Source: Chrysoperla carnea
Taxonomy: Eukaryota; Arthropoda; Insecta; Neuroptera; Chrysopidae
Length of the DNA stretch: 64,000 nucleotides
Assembly: GCF_905475395.1 (NCBI RefSeq)
Contig: NC_058338.1
Span: forward strand, 77,759,435 to 77,823,434
Direction: 5' to 3'
Translations under genes and position numbers: made by a program
Notes under the pieces: model-generated
Seen by the model: the letters and a program-made list of their open reading frames with translations, nothing else
Databases searched by the model: none
What the model was told of the DNA's origin: nothing
Part shown: positions 34,900 to 47,762 of the stretch, piece after piece
Layout of the letters: each line of letters starts with the position of its first letter
Position numbering within the stretch: position 1 is the first letter of the stretch

Positions 34900-36321
34900 T
34901 AAAGGAAAATGAAAGAAACCACTCGCATTTTGCTAAAACCTCATAGAATGTGTTTCTTAGGTGTCAGATATCATTAGTAAGACATGAGGTAGTGGTGCAA
35001 ATGTTTCTATTTGTTCAATGTTAAAGTCCACTTAAAAAATTAGTCAATAGGCAACTTGTATGACGTAAATGTTAAGTGTTTGTCGAATAATTGAAAACTA
35101 TTATACATGTGCTAGCATTCAAACCCGGCGTGGCTTGGGTTAAAATACATCGCATGTTAAATGGTTTAAATAATATTTAAGGATCCATTTTTAACGTAAA
35201 TATTATAGATTTCTATACTTAGATAATGAGAGACCTTTTCGAGAAAACTCTAGAATATTCAAATAGTTCGTTCTTTTTCACTTGTCAAAATCACTTGAAT
35301 TTGTTACTCATTACTGTCCACTCTTAAATTCAATTAATTTTCTCTCGACTGTAAACACGATCAGACTGACTGAAAGTCACTGGATTTTGGTTTATATATC
35401 GTCGAATATCGAAATTTCTAGTACCAGAACACTCTAAAATATTTAGTTGTATATCACTTTCAAAGTTAGAAACATTTTCAAAAATTTGATTAATATGTTT
35501 TCCATTTATTCTCGCTTTGGTTTCTTTTTAGATCCGCGAACTTTGGGGTTTCTTAAGAAAGAGTTGTTCTAGTGGCTTCTGGTTACAAGAATGTTCGAGA
35601 GAAGGGTTTTTATTTTATTCTATTATCTTCTATTTTCCTTTTTCTTGTTAGACAATCGTTTAATTTAATAAAATTTATATCCAGACATAATATTTTAATA
35701 TAAATAACTTACTTTTAACAATAAAACCCTTGAAAAAACACTAAACTTGGTTGAAATAAAAAGATTTAAATTTCGGAAGAAGGCTCAGAAAGTTCGTGTC
35801 CGGTTCTTTCTTGATAGTTCTACTGGTCACCAAGAGATGGCGCTAACAGCTGTCGACGGTAAGTTTAAAGTTGATCATGATTATAGTAGTCGGTTTAAAC
35901 AACATTTTCACATGAGTAAGAAAAGGACAGATATATATTTTTTCACATTTTTGTCACCCACCGCAACCAAACTCCCTTACTTTCACCAGGAGACCAAGGG
36001 TTATTTACCGCCCCAACGGGAAGTTGATTGTAGTTGGTGGTAATAGTGAAGACAGAGTTTTCACTATTAGTAGTAGCATTATATGTGCTAGTTAGTAGTA
36101 GCATTATATATACGTATAAGCAATTCAAGTTGCCTATTTATTAATTTTGTAAAGCAACTTCAACATTGATCCTTTCTTTGAATTAACAATTTATTGTTTA
36201 TTAACAAATAGAAACATTTGTACCACTAACTCATATGCCTTACTAATGATATATAACATGTTAGAAACAAATTCTATGAGGTTTTAGCAAAATGCGAGTG
36301 GTTTCTTTCATTTTCCTTTAT
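34900..36321. mobile_element. Palindromic element family H, about 1.4 kb
   Basis: Arms of about 160-195 bp in inverted orientation: 34900-35058 (AAAGGAAAATGAAAGAAACC ... CAATAGGCAACTTG) and 36126-36321 (CAAGTTGCCTATT ... GTTTCTTTCATTTTCCTTT). A related but broken palindrome lies at 61035-62012. A 98-codon ORF inside (35747-36043) has no recognisable domain and is probably chance or transposase residue. Confidence 0.75.
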
Positions 36322-37382
36322 TTGTAATTGCAAAATATTTTACTGTGCTAATAGTATTATACCTTACATAGGCAGGATTAATTAAATCAACATTATCGCC
36401 AGCGCATCCACGGGTAAATGCCAGTATTTAAATATTAATATATAGTTGGGTAGGATTAATTTGCCCTACTATAATTGCGAGACTTCCATTTTTTATTTCG
36501 TTGTTGCTATGTTTTTGACATACTAAAATTCTAAGAAAATCTAAAAAGGTTTAAGTATGCGTAAAACATTTTTCGTGAATATATCTCTATTCGTCACTCT
36601 TACTTAAAAAACGGCAAAGATCAATTTTGAAACTTTTAAATTTCCTACAAAAAAAGTCGCTTTACTTTTCCCTAAATGCAGTGTCACTTTCGAAAAAATC
36701 CAATTGAAAGAGTTAAGATCTTCGTTATTTTTATTTAACGCGTACTTCCTTGCACATCATTTTCGAAGCTCAATATAAGGTGTTTTCTTTGCTTGGTATC
36801 CACAATAGATAGAATCGAACCACCAGGTTTTATTTTAAGCTGGCCCTTCGCTTTATCCGTTTTATTCTAATACCTCTTGCCATAAATGTATAAACAGTTT
36901 ATAAAATTTTTATTATTATTAAATGAATTACATTGTTTAATAGTTTAGCCGCTTATAATTTCTTTAATATTATCATTAATTTCTTTAATAGAGTTTATTA
37001 TTACAATCACAGTTTTGTATTGCAATTATAAAGTTGGTTTATTAGATTTTAGATAGAAAATTTTAAAGCTGTGTCAACCTAGGTGAAATATAAATAAAGA
37101 AAATAACTAATAAATTCAGTTATCATGATTATATATTTTATAAGATATTAGGTACACGGTGTTTCAAAATTATTTGGCACAGCAAATGTCCGTTATCTTT
37201 ATGATTTTGGTTTCTAAATATGTATATGTATATAAACACTTTTTTTGCTGAGAAAATGTTTGTTGGTGTTGGCGCAGGTCCGTACACAATGTTTTTTTTC
37301 TCTATGCCCGTGAAATTAAGCTATAGCTATAAAATAATAATTTTTAAGAAACAAGAATATTTTTTTTGTTTGGTTTAACTTA
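36322..37382. other. Intergenic DNA, no gene seen
   Basis: AT-rich sequence without convincing ORFs or repeats. Confidence 0.4.
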
Positions 37383-37979
37383 CAGGGTGGGCCATTTTAA
37401 CCTATACACTTAAATATGTCGTTTTGTAGTTAACCAATCAAAAAATAACTCAAACAAAAATTGTATAGTTTGATGGGGGGACATCATGTTCTGACATCAA
37501 ATTGGACCTAGTTATTCGGGTTTCTTTAATAGTCAATAGAGATCGTTCACGGTAAGAGATAGAATAACACTTTAAATTAAAAAATTAATCCTCATAAAAA
37601 AACTAACATTTTTTACCTAAATCATACGCTAACTATGGAAAAATGCTTTAACAAGTCTTGTTTAAAACATGTTCTCAAACAACATTAACTATCGGAGGAA
37701 ATAAAAAAATAATGAAAATACGCATTTTTCCATAGTTAGCGTATGATTTAGGTAAAAAATGTTAGTTTTTTTATGAGGATCAACTTTCTAATTTAAAGTG
37801 TCATTCTATCTCTTACTGTTTAGGATTTAAAATGGCTATTAAAGAAACTCGAAGAACTAAATCCAACCTGATGTCAGGACATGATGTCCCCCATCAAACT
37901 CTGCAACTTTTGTTTACTTTTTGATTGGTTAACTGCAAAACGAGATATTTAGGTGTATAGATTAAAATGACCCACTCTG
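37383..37979. mobile_element. MITE family A, complete copy
   Basis: 597-bp foldback element: left CAGGGTGGGCCATTTTAACC, right AATGACCCACTCTG, arms of about 260 bp and a short centre. It is flanked by TA on both sides (37381-37382 and 37980-37981), as for Tc1/mariner insertions. Non-coding. It defines the ends of the family. Confidence 0.85.
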
Positions 37980-38060
37980 TATATGTTAGTATTTAGGAGT
38001 TGATTAGAAATGGGAATCAACTAAAATGGATGTAGACCAGAGTAGATAATTTTTGAAACC

Positions 38061-40463
38061 AAAAAAAATTACAGTAGGATGAAACCCATTAGAAAAGCAG
38101 GGGAATATGATCAAAATGAGAGGAAACATAAATTACGGTCGATCCGAGTTCGGGAAGTGGGAGGGGGTGAGCTTTTAAGGGTAAAAAATGGTTTATCTTG
38201 ATTTCCGGCAAAACTACAAGTCCTATGGAAAAAAGTTAAATGGCAAAGTTGTAGGCAATAAAAAGATCTACAACTTTTGTATTTGCAATTTTTTCACATA
38301 ACCTCAAAATTTAGGTGAAAAATTCAAAAAACCAAGTTTTTGGTTTTTTATTTATATCTTTGTCAAAAAAATTTTTTTTTCTACGAAATTTTGTGAAAAC
38401 TTACCTTATTATGTCCCAAATACACTGTAATTTATTTGATTAAAAATATTTATTTTTTCGCTTCATTTTAACTTAATATCAAAAAAGCACCCTAATTTTC
38501 AATCGAAAATTCTGACGTCAAAATATCAGCTTTTTTCAAAAAGTTTGGGGGCTTTTTGTTCCTTGAAATATCTACTTTCTGATGGTGTAAAAAAAATATA
38601 CATTACTATAGGAAATATTCTTAAAAAATGCAAAAAATTGAAAAAACAAATTCGAAATTTTTTTTTTAATTACTATGTACAATTTCATCAAAAAATGTGA
38701 TTGCTGCAATTTTTTTAGTTAAAAAGTTTATTTATTTTACTCGAATTACATTCATGTCATAGAAAATCTCATACAAAATAAATATACATGTAAATCGTAC
38801 TATTGAATTTAGAAACTTAATTCTGATTACGTTAATCATTAAATTTTTTTTTAAAAACGTTAAATTTGTTATTTATAAATACCTTATCTGAAATTCTAAT
38901 CAGTTATTCATTAGTTTTTGTCTCTTTGGAGGCATTTCTTCATCGTCAGATTCGACAAATCTTTCCAACTCTAGTTGATCGTCGAAATCTTCAAGACCAT
39001 CCTCTTCGTCTCCAATGTTATTTCCAGTCTGCATTGGTTCTTCATCCATAATTTCCTCTGAATCATTTACTTCCTCGTAGATTCTTTCTTCCATATTGGA
39101 GCAATTTTCAGAACCATGACAATTAGTGCATAAATTTGTGCATTTTAAACCATGTTTTCGGCAGCCACATTTTAAACTGTTACATCCAGTTTCACAGCTG
39201 CAGCAAATAGTTTTGAGCAATACTTCCGGAATTAAATCCTTTTCTGTAAATTTGGGCATAATGCCACGCTGATGTTGCTTCCAGCCCCAATCTGTTGCTG
39301 TCAATTCGTTACCCAACCAAGTTTGAAGCTGATAATATGCTCTGTAATAATGTTGTTCTGCTGCTCCTTCTGTGGGTGGGAGGTTTGCCAAAATGAAGAA
39401 TGATTTAATTTTTACCAATTGATATTTTTGAAACCTTAATTGATTCAGTGTTATTTTTTATTTTTTACATTTATAAATAGATTTGATTAATTGTAATCCA
39501 TTTTTTTTATATTTTCTTTACTTTCATCTCTTTTGTAAAAAACATTGGCCAAATTTGACAAATTTTTCGCGTCTAATATAGAATTAACGATACTTTTCTT
39601 TCCTTTTCCGGCAATTATCTTGAAACAGCAATAAATAGGCATCTACAAATATTATTTAAAGAAGATTCTACAACTTTTTCAAAATATTGTAGATGTCTTA
39701 TTAAATATTAACTTTATTAACTTTTTTGTTTGTTAATTATAGAAGTATATTTTAATTTGCAATTTTTTCGTTTATCAATTAAACATGAAATCTTACGTTT
39801 TTTGAGTAATTAAAGTGTAAATTTTAATAAATACCTCAAAATTGTACATAATGATTTTAAAAAAATTTTCGAATTTGTTTTTTCAATTTTTTGCATTTTC
39901 TAAGAATATTTCGTATAGTAATGTATATTTTTTTTTACACCGTCAGAAAGTAGATATTTCAAGGAACAAAAAACCCCCAAACTTTTTGAAAAAAACTGAT
40001 ATTTTGACGTCAGAATTTTCGATTGAAAATTAGGGTGCTTTTTTGATATTAAGTTAAAATGAAGCGAAAAAATAAATATTTTTAATCAAATAAATTACAG
40101 TGTATTTGGGACATAATAAGGTAAGTTTTCACAAAATTTCGTAGAAAAAAAATTTTTTTGACAAAGATATAAATAAAAAACCAAAAACTTGGTTTTTTGA
40201 ATTTTTCACCTAAATTTTGAGGTTATGTGAAAAAATTGCAAATACAAAAGTTGTAGATCTTTTTATTGCCTACAACTTTGCCATTTAACTTTTTTCCATA
40301 GGACTTGTAGTTTTGCCGGAAATCAAGATAAACCATTTTTTACCCTTAAAAGCTCACCCCCTCCCACTTCCCGAACTCGGATCGACCGTAATTTATGTTT
40401 CCTCTCATTTTGATCATATTCCCCTGCTTTTCTAATGGGTTTCATCCTACTGTAATTTTTTTT
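38061..40463. mobile_element. 2.4-kb DNA transposon with about 630-bp terminal inverted repeats
   Basis: Left TIR about 38061-38690 and right TIR about 39838-40463 are near-perfect inverted copies, from AAAAAAAATTACAGTAGGATG at the tips to AATTACTATGTACAATTT inside. The middle 1.1 kb holds a minus-strand cysteine-rich ORF. The tips may start at ACAGTAGG with AATT on both sides. Arm identity is high, so insertion was recent. No transposase catalytic domain was recognised, so it is probably non-autonomous; the superfamily is not assigned. Confidence 0.88.
38900..39418 (-). CDS. Transposon-borne cysteine-rich (CXC-like) protein, probably 5'-truncated
   Basis: A 172-codon frame between the long TIRs. 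From about residue 13 it reads LPPTEGAAEQHYYRAYYQLQ then WLGN..DWGW, followed by a cysteine cluster CCSCETGCNSLKCGCRKHG and CTNLCTNCHGSENC (about 72-107) that recalls tesmin/TSO1-type CXC zinc-binding motifs. The C-terminal half is highly acidic and ends in basic PPKRQK. I recall similar LPPT..AAEQH/CxCKxGC proteins as multicopy unnamed proteins in insect genomes. The real N-terminus may be missing or spliced: CACCCACAG just before GAAGGAGC could be an acceptor. Function unknown; plausibly a DNA-binding remnant of a larger transposon protein. Confidence 0.6.
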   Translation of the reverse strand: MVKIKSFFILANLPPTEGAAEQHYYRAYYQLQTWLGNELTATDWGWKQHQRGIMPKFTEKDLIPEVLLKTICCSCETGCNSLKCGCRKHGLKCTNLCTNCHGSENCSNMEERIYEEVNDSEEIMDEEPMQTGNNIGDEEDGLEDFDDQLELERFVESDDEEMPPKRQKLMNN

Positions 40464-40749
40464 CATTTTCTACTATCTTTGAATGCTTCGGCACTGGTCT
40501 AATGATAATATAAGCATATATGTATTCAGCGTTCAAAAAACAACTAGATCCCGATTTTCAGTAATTCTTATGTTTTTGTCCAGCCTCCTAAATATATCTA
40601 GTCTACAAAATTAAAGATTGGAGTTTGGTTGAAATATTTAAGAAATATCATACGGATCATTTAAAACAGTTACATCGGAGTTGTGAGTTCATTTTTCCAG
40701 GTATTCCAGTCCAGTCCAGATAAAATTTAATTTTTTTTGCCCCATGGTG

Positions 40750-41265
40750 ATATTTTTATACCCTGTATATATGAAATATTTATCAAAGTTTATTAAATTT
40801 AGACCCAAGTTTGTAACGCTAAAAAATATATGCTACAAACAAACTTTTGGTATAGGTGTTCATAAAATTCCCTAACTATTCCATGTTTGCCTGTCTGTCA
40901 AAATGATAACTCAAAAACGAAAAGAGATATCAAGCTAAAATTTTTATAGCGTACTCAGGACCAACAAAATAAAAATGAGATTGAGTTGGTAAATGAGCAA
41001 TATAGGTCAATTGGGTCCTCCGTAGGCCCATCTTGTAAGCCCTTAGAGATAGAACTTTAGTTTGAAACATTTTCTCCAAAACTATAAAAGGTAGAGAGTT
41101 GAAAATTTGCAAGTAGCTTCAACTAGTGATTTTGTAAAATAATTGACCATAATTGTGTTGGTTTCTTAAGCTCTTCTAATTTATAAAAAATGCTGCAAAC
41201 ATTACAGAGTCTTTGGACAATTAACTCGGTTAATTGTTTGTTTTCACCTGTTCTTGCTTATTGTT
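40750..41265 (+). repeat. Family B copy
   Basis: TATACCCTGTATATATGAAAT at the start, GACCCAAGTTTGTAACGCT, and TTAACTCGGTTAATTGTTTG with TTTTCACCTG at the end. Internally shortened and diverged. Confidence 0.75.
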
Positions 41266-43867
41266 GTTAAATTGTTATATTATAACCATATGGTTACAAT
41301 TATAATATGGGAATTTTCAAGGTTTATTGTGCTCATAAGTCTTTTAATTTTTAAAAGCAGTAAAATTTTTGTATTTTGTGTATAATTAAAAATTAAAACT
41401 AAACTAAGTATTTTTGAACATATTATATTTGTTGTGTATATATTTTTTGTATGTATAATATCTACAATACAATATATACACTGGTTGCATCCCGGATAAA
41501 GATCATTTTACTAGTTAATATAATAATTACATAATAATAAATCTTAGTAGAGCAAGACACGATGCCTTTTGTTATAATAATAATAAAATACACACTATAT
41601 AGTTAGTATAGTACAAGCCGTTGTTGTCATCCACCAGCATCTTTATCTGTCGTATTCACAACCAACGCAATTAATCAGTGGTGGAGTGAAGCATGCAACA
41701 AATAAATGAAAAGAAAAAAATATACTATTATCAAATAGCAAATAGCAAATAACAGATTGACTATACGAATTGTAAGTACGCGTTGTTTGCTAAAATTTAT
41801 TTGTTTTCAATACGTATAGATACTTATACAAGTTACATATAGAACATTATTATATACTAGCCATTACTAGTCCGCCTTTCACCAAGACCACGGACATGGA
41901 GAATGGATTAAGCTGTAGTGGGCTTAACGTAATCAAATTTGTGTAATGAAAAATGAACTGTCTATATTCAAGTATTTACTATACGAATTTTATTGTTAAG
42001 TTATTATTTACTACATACTAAAACAATATAGTTCACCATAATTTTATTTTATTTGTTTGTTTTTTTTTTTTTTTTTAATTGTTACCGTACACTCTAGCAA
42101 ATTCTAGAACTGTCACGTATGTTATATTGCATATATTTTACTTGTATATCTTTTCTATCTCTGTTTAAGTAATATAAAACGATATTGTTTGTTTCTTTTT
42201 AGAATTGTCTAGAGATTATTTATATTGTCGGATTAATTCTCAACATCACAAAACAATATCTACAAGAAATCATCCACTCTCTAGAAAGAGAGAATGCGAT
42301 CGCAATACCTACCTCTTCTGTAAGCCTGTAGCATAGACATAGAGAAAAATTAAATGGCCACACGATAGTTTTACCTCTGTTATAAATTTCTGCTTTTATT
42401 TACTGTACAATTAGATGGGAACGTTCAGTCCATTCTATATGTCTGTGACCAAGACTCGATCTTATAACATCAATCAGAGAGGAGAAATAAACATGGCGGT
42501 AGTTGCCTTAAAATTGAAATACCGTAGATATTTTTTCATCAAGGCTGCATCGGAAATATGGATGAGTAGAACAAATTTTGTCCAAATTTCAACAATCGGA
42601 ATAAATTTCTACCCACTGATTGGGTTTACGAGATTGAGTCTCAGTGAAAAATGGGAATTAGAACGGTATGCCAGGCTGGTATTAAAAGCTCGCCGCGATT
42701 TCGTACGGATTTTTCTTACGAATATCTTCATAAAGAATCATTGAGTACACAAAATCACCCTTAAATATTTGTTTTCTATATATGACATCCTGAAGAAAGA
42801 ACGCCCTTCTTCACTCTTAATTTTATTTATTTTTTAGGCAGGGTACTTTTTTTATCCACGCGACCTTGGGCTGCAGTCCAAATGGCCTTTAAGTAGATCC
42901 ACCCCTGGGTATGCCATAAAAAAAATTATCGAAAATATACATGTAAGGTATTCAATTTCATTTATTTCAATCTTAATTCTGAATGATGATCCAAATTGAG
43001 TCTCCTAACTTCAATTTAAAAAAAAGGCACACAAAATGTAATATAATGTTAGATATATTTTTATTAATCGAATAATAAGTGTACTACATGATGTCAGTCA
43101 AATGGCCGGCTCTGAACCCAGGTACTGCAGCATTTTAGACGTTTTAGGTCTCAATTTCAGCGTTGAGCATTGTTGAGGGTTAATTAAGCAATTCAAATCG
43201 TAAATGGAATGTTTCAAACCAACATTTGGCGTTTGAAGCAAGCAAAAGTATTTACAACATTCTAATTCACAAAGTTTAAATCTTAGGAAACTGAAATTGA
43301 ATCAACCTTTATAATTTCATTTTTACCTTTACCCCTATGTTTGATTTTCAGAAAACATAGCAGTCACAACAGTTAAATAGTAGTTTCAATAAAATCGGTT
43401 CACCCTTTTAGCCAAGAAGACAAACATGCAAACAGACATAATTACTTTCGCATTTGTAATATTAAGTAAGGATATGTAAGATAAAATATACTTTCAAGTA
43501 TTATTGATTTACTTTTATTTTGTGTGAATTATTGTTACTAACTTTTAAATAAATGATGTATTTTCATTCAATTGTGTTTGAAACTGAAGAGTTTGGTATT
43601 CTATAGGGGTTTATTTATTTTTTTTACAAGGTGTCTCATTCGAATAATAGTCTTAAGTACATTAACACTTTTCTAACAATTGCAAGTGGCATTGTGGCGC
43701 CAATGCTGCTCCTATTGTTAAGAGACAAGAAGTGCTGCTTGGCTAGTGCGGTTTTGAATCTCGTTGGATAAGAAAAGAAAGAACACATCCTTTGTTTTAA
43801 AATTTGAAGAGAATAAATTTTAACCGTGGCTTATAAATAAACGAAAATTCGATGATTAGTTTTAACT
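41266..43867. other. Intergenic DNA, no gene recognised
   Basis: AT-rich with somewhat more complex patches near 41630-41710, 41870-41945 and 42235-42745. The last includes a 109-codon ORF (42415-42744) with no familiar motif. The end of a dispersed repeat (GCATTTGTAATATTAAGTAAGG) is at about 43450. Confidence 0.35.
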
Positions 43868-44072
43868 GCCTAGGATTCGGGTATGGAATCCTAAACTCGT
43901 ATCTAAGAACAGTTTCTATTAAATTAACTCTTATCTTAGAGCCTTCTCCAAAGTGAACCGATTTTGAGAATCATCGCCTATTTAAGCTGTTTCGGGTACA
44001 GATGCCTAAACTCACACTTAAATTATAGCTAAGAACACTCCCCATTAAATTGCCTTTCAAACGTTCGGGGGA
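43868..44072 (+). repeat. Family D fragment
   Basis: CGGGTATGGAATCCTAAACTCG and CGGGTACAGATGCCTAAACTC units with TTAGAGCCTTCTCCAAAGTG between them. Both ends are eroded. Confidence 0.6.
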
Positions 44073-46482
44073 TAATAAAACAAATTGAGAGGTTTTAACT
44101 TATATCAAAAGTCGTTGTTTTGCAAAAAAGATTAAAATTATTTAATTGCTCTTTCATGTTTATCAATCGATTTAAATTTAATTTTTGATCTTGTTTGAAA
44201 TCGACATTAGAACAAAGGCATAATACTCCTGTTTGTTTATGTATCTGTCAACGTAATACAAAATACGGGTTACAAAAAACCACCCTAACTAGCGCTAATT
44301 CAATCTCTGTTAACGAAAATCAATTCATTGCATTATGTTTCATTGGTCTGGATCGAGATACCATGGATTGGATTGGTTTTTGGAAGATTAAACAATTTTA
44401 TATACTGTTACAAGTTCTTGAAAAACAATTCTAGCCTCAATTTCACCTCAAAGCAGATTCAGAGTAGTTAAACAATTAACCCAAGCTATGATCTTAATTT
44501 GATTGTAAACTATAATAATGATCAAAACGCTACCACTGACAATTGTCGCGCGACTCTATATAGCGTGCATAATCCATAAATTAACAATATAGATACAGAT
44601 TGTTGCAGGTAACACAGAATTCGTTATTATATCTAATTCTGGCATTAAGAGTATTTAGGCATAAAGCTTAATTATTTTTTGATCTGTTTGAAATAAATTT
44701 GATATTATCAAAACAGGCTATTGATTATGTCGTATTTAGGAAAAAATAGAAAAAAATTTTTGTTATAGTGTCTCATTTTTAATGCAAGGGCTAAAAGCTT
44801 CAGAACCCAACTAACTAAATCCTCTATATTCGATAAACTCAACCCAAAAAATCCGTAATTACAATAATACTTGGGGCCATTAAATTTTCGATCTATTTTT
44901 TTGGTCTATTATGTCCGGGTTTATTTTTTCCGATTACCGATTATGTCATATAGAAAAAAACTGCGGCGTTCATGGGTTTCTATTGCAAGAATCGTTCAAT
45001 GGCTTATTAAAGAAAAAAAAACCGCGGAGTGCTGTTAAATGAGAGGATGGAAATTGAAGATAGGGATGAAAAAGCAGCACTTTTGGTTTTTTTCCAAATT
45101 TCTCGTAAGCTAAACAAAATTTCAAGAAATTTTCTATTAAATTTTACATCAGATTGGTATTTTTGAAAATTAATAAAAATTTGTTTCATACCAAAACAGT
45201 TGGCAAAATGGCAAAATTTCGTTGTTTGTGGTTTTTTGCTTTTTTGCCTGTATCTTTTTTTAGGTCAGAGGTAGGTATAGGAATTGAATTGAATTGATAG
45301 ATATAGAAACAAAAAAAAGTAGATTGAATTTCCTTTTAAACAGAATACTGAAAATTTTTTTTGGTTAACAATTGACCGAGATATAGCCATTTCCACCTGG
45401 TTTTTTTCGGATTTCATTCCTCGTACACATTTTATTGTAAAAATTCTTGTTTTATTCAATGTAAAGGGTTTTTTAACCCCTGAACCAACGAAAGGGTGTT
45501 ATGAGTTTGATCGCTATGTGTGTCTATCTGTGCATTGCTGCAGTTTATTCGTTCGAGATAATTTTCTATAACTTTTCACAAGTTTCGGGGGTTTTACCAA
45601 GATAAGAGCTGTAATTTTTAAATTTGAATAATAAAGATTGCTGTAGCACTCACTGCACTGTGATAGGGCTGGGAAGAGTACGAACTTGTATAGTTTTAAT
45701 GGTAATGATGGCTGGAGTAGTTTTATTGGGGAAGTCTAGAAAAAAAGAAACATTGGAATTCAGGAGACGAAAGCACTAGTTTGTATAAACTGAATAATAT
45801 TAGTACTCATTTAAAGCCTTTTTGTCTTTTACCCTGACATAATTTGTAATAACAGAATTTTCTTAATACCTACTACATAAAATACAAGATGATGTTTTAT
45901 CATAGTCAAAGTATTGAGTAGAACGTGCCGGAATGTCATTTGTATTTATAATCTGAATCACAATCATATTTCTGGTTAAATATATTTTATATTATAATTA
46001 AATTTGATTAGAAAATGTTGCTGGACGGTTTTTTTGTGATACTGAATGTTTTTTTTTTTTAAATTTTTATAATTGGATTAAAAACACATTAGAGTGAAGA
46101 AATATAGTTCTAATTCGAGTCTGAGAGTATCTCTGTTTGACTAGAAACGAATGCAGTTTGCATACAAAAAATGAGGATCAAAGTTTACTGCTAATAATTG
46201 TCAGAATCCATTTTTTATACCACTTTTCGAAGAAATATATAGGTGCTTTTCGCCCAAATATCTAAAGCTTACACAAGATTTAGCTGCTATTAATTAAAAA
46301 CTAAAAATTTTATGAAATTGATCCCAATTAAATGAAAATTTATTCAATTTTCAAATTCAATGAATCACTTTCAAAATTTTAGTTTTTAATTTATTCGAAT
46401 AAAAAATATGGGAATAAAAAATCAACTTTGAAACAGAAATTACACTAATCGAATAAAAAAAAGTTTTAATTTCCAAAAATTG
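44073..46482. other. Intergenic DNA, no gene seen
   Basis: AT-rich. A short D-family tail, reversed (AGGGTGTTATGAGTTTGATCGC), lies at about 45492. The small ORFs here are not supported. Confidence 0.4.
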
Positions 46483-46856
46483 AGTGAAAACAAACAATTG
46501 ACTGAGTTAATTGTTGAAATACTATGCATAGACACATTATATATACATACATGTCACACATACATAACTGATATCCCCATATAATAGGTACATACTATTC
46601 AATTTACGTCTAATTTGCGCCCTCACGGGTAAACAGTGATGTTTACGAAAAAATGTTTCAAACAAAAGTTAGTTTTTTTTTTTTTAATAAAGAATATTTA
46701 TATATTTAAACTTTTGTTATATCTGTAACGGTTTACAAGATGGGTCCTAAAGCTTAATATCTTTTTTCAAACAGGCGGACAGGCGGACAGACGGACAGAC
46801 GGACAGACAAACGAAAATGGACTACTTGGGTGATTTTATAAACACCTATACCAAAA

Positions 46857-47673
46857 AGTGTGGAATATCTTTGTATACAGAAAGCTATAAATTATCGTTA
46901 CAGAGTACAAACCAGCGACAAAAATCTGCAAATAAACTGTATGAATGAAGAATCAATGGGTAAGCTGGATGAATTATTGGATGAACGAGGGCTGAATGAG
47001 TTGCACGAATGTAATAAATTATTAACAAAAAAAATAATTAAACAACTTGCTCTTAGTGAGTACCTGAGTGATATCAGCGTAAAGGAATCCTTGCAAATAT
47101 TCACTATGTTACACCACTACGAGCAAGGAGCAAGGTATCTGAGTATAAGTGAGAGGAGTGAAAGGTATGTGATTGCAAGTTTTCGTATGTATGGGTTTAA
47201 ATGGAACAGCAAGAAAGAAGAGGGTGTTAGAGTGTGTGCCATGTGTGACGCGGTTGAAAGTATAAAACACTTGATAGAAGATTGTCCTGGAACTGCAGGT
47301 GTAGAAAGAGATGAGCTTATTCGCCTAAACATATACTCTGCCACAGATATTTTGAATGTGTCCGAACAGGCTAAAATAAAACCCGTGGTAGCCTACCTTA
47401 AACACATCTTAAAAAAAAGGGAGTCGTACATCAAATGAAGCCGTCTATGTTTCCATTTTTATATTAGAATGATTATTTTCATTAATTTTTTTATTTTTTT
47501 TTTTTTTCTGTCCGTCTTTGTATAATTTCTATTGCAATTAATGTTTTATTTCTATTATTAATATTATTTTTGTTATTTATTTTATTTTTAAGTTTTCATT
47601 TTGATTGATACAAGTTTATTTTCTTTTATTTATTGTATAAATTGATTTTTTACGTCAAATAAAGTTAAATATA
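46857..47673 (+). mobile_element. 5'-truncated non-LTR retrotransposon (LINE)
   Basis: Bounded by the 10-bp direct repeat TATACCAAAA (46847-46856 and 47674-47683) within a family B repeat. It consists of the last 192 codons of an ORF and about 235 bp of AT-rich 3' UTR ending AATAAAGTTAAATATA. The 5' truncation and target duplication are the hallmark of target-primed reverse transcription. Confidence 0.8.
46860..47438 (+). CDS. C-terminal part of a LINE ORF2-like protein
   Basis: 192 codons, open to the stop, without frameshifts. Around residues 120-143 lies VCAMCDAVESIKHLIEDCPG, the C-x2-C...H-x4-C zinc-binding motif found after the reverse transcriptase/RNase H region in Jockey/R1-like elements, preceded by an Arg-rich YVIASFRMYGFKW segment. 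The reverse transcriptase itself is absent through 5' truncation, so it cannot move by itself. The intact frame suggests a young copy. Clade assignment is tentative. Confidence 0.65.
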   Translation: MEYLCIQKAINYRYRVQTSDKNLQINCMNEESMGKLDELLDERGLNELHECNKLLTKKIIKQLALSEYLSDISVKESLQIFTMLHHYEQGARYLSISERSERYVIASFRMYGFKWNSKKEEGVRVCAMCDAVESIKHLIEDCPGTAGVERDELIRLNIYSATDILNVSEQAKIKPVVAYLKHILKKRESYIK

Positions 47674-47762
47674 TATACCAAAATTTTGTTAATAGCATCA
47701 ACATTTTTAAGCGTTACAAACTTGGGACTAGACTTGTATACCTTGCATATTACATATAAGCC

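Larger units (their letters stand above)
46483..47762 (-). repeat. Family B copy split by a LINE insertion
   Basis: B sequence 46483-46856 (GTGAAAACAAACAATTGACTG ... AACACCTATACCAAAA) resumes at 47674 (TATACCAAAATTTTGTTAATAG ... CTTGCATATTACATATA). The 10-bp TATACCAAAA appears on both sides of the inserted 817 bp. Confidence 0.85.

Noticed and set aside
35747-36043. 98-codon ORF inside palindromic element H
   Set aside because: Basic N-terminal half but no recognisable transposase or other domain; not called as a gene.
42415-42744. 109-codon ORF
   Set aside because: No motif, no splice context and no repeat relation; ORFs of this length are expected by chance in 64 kb.
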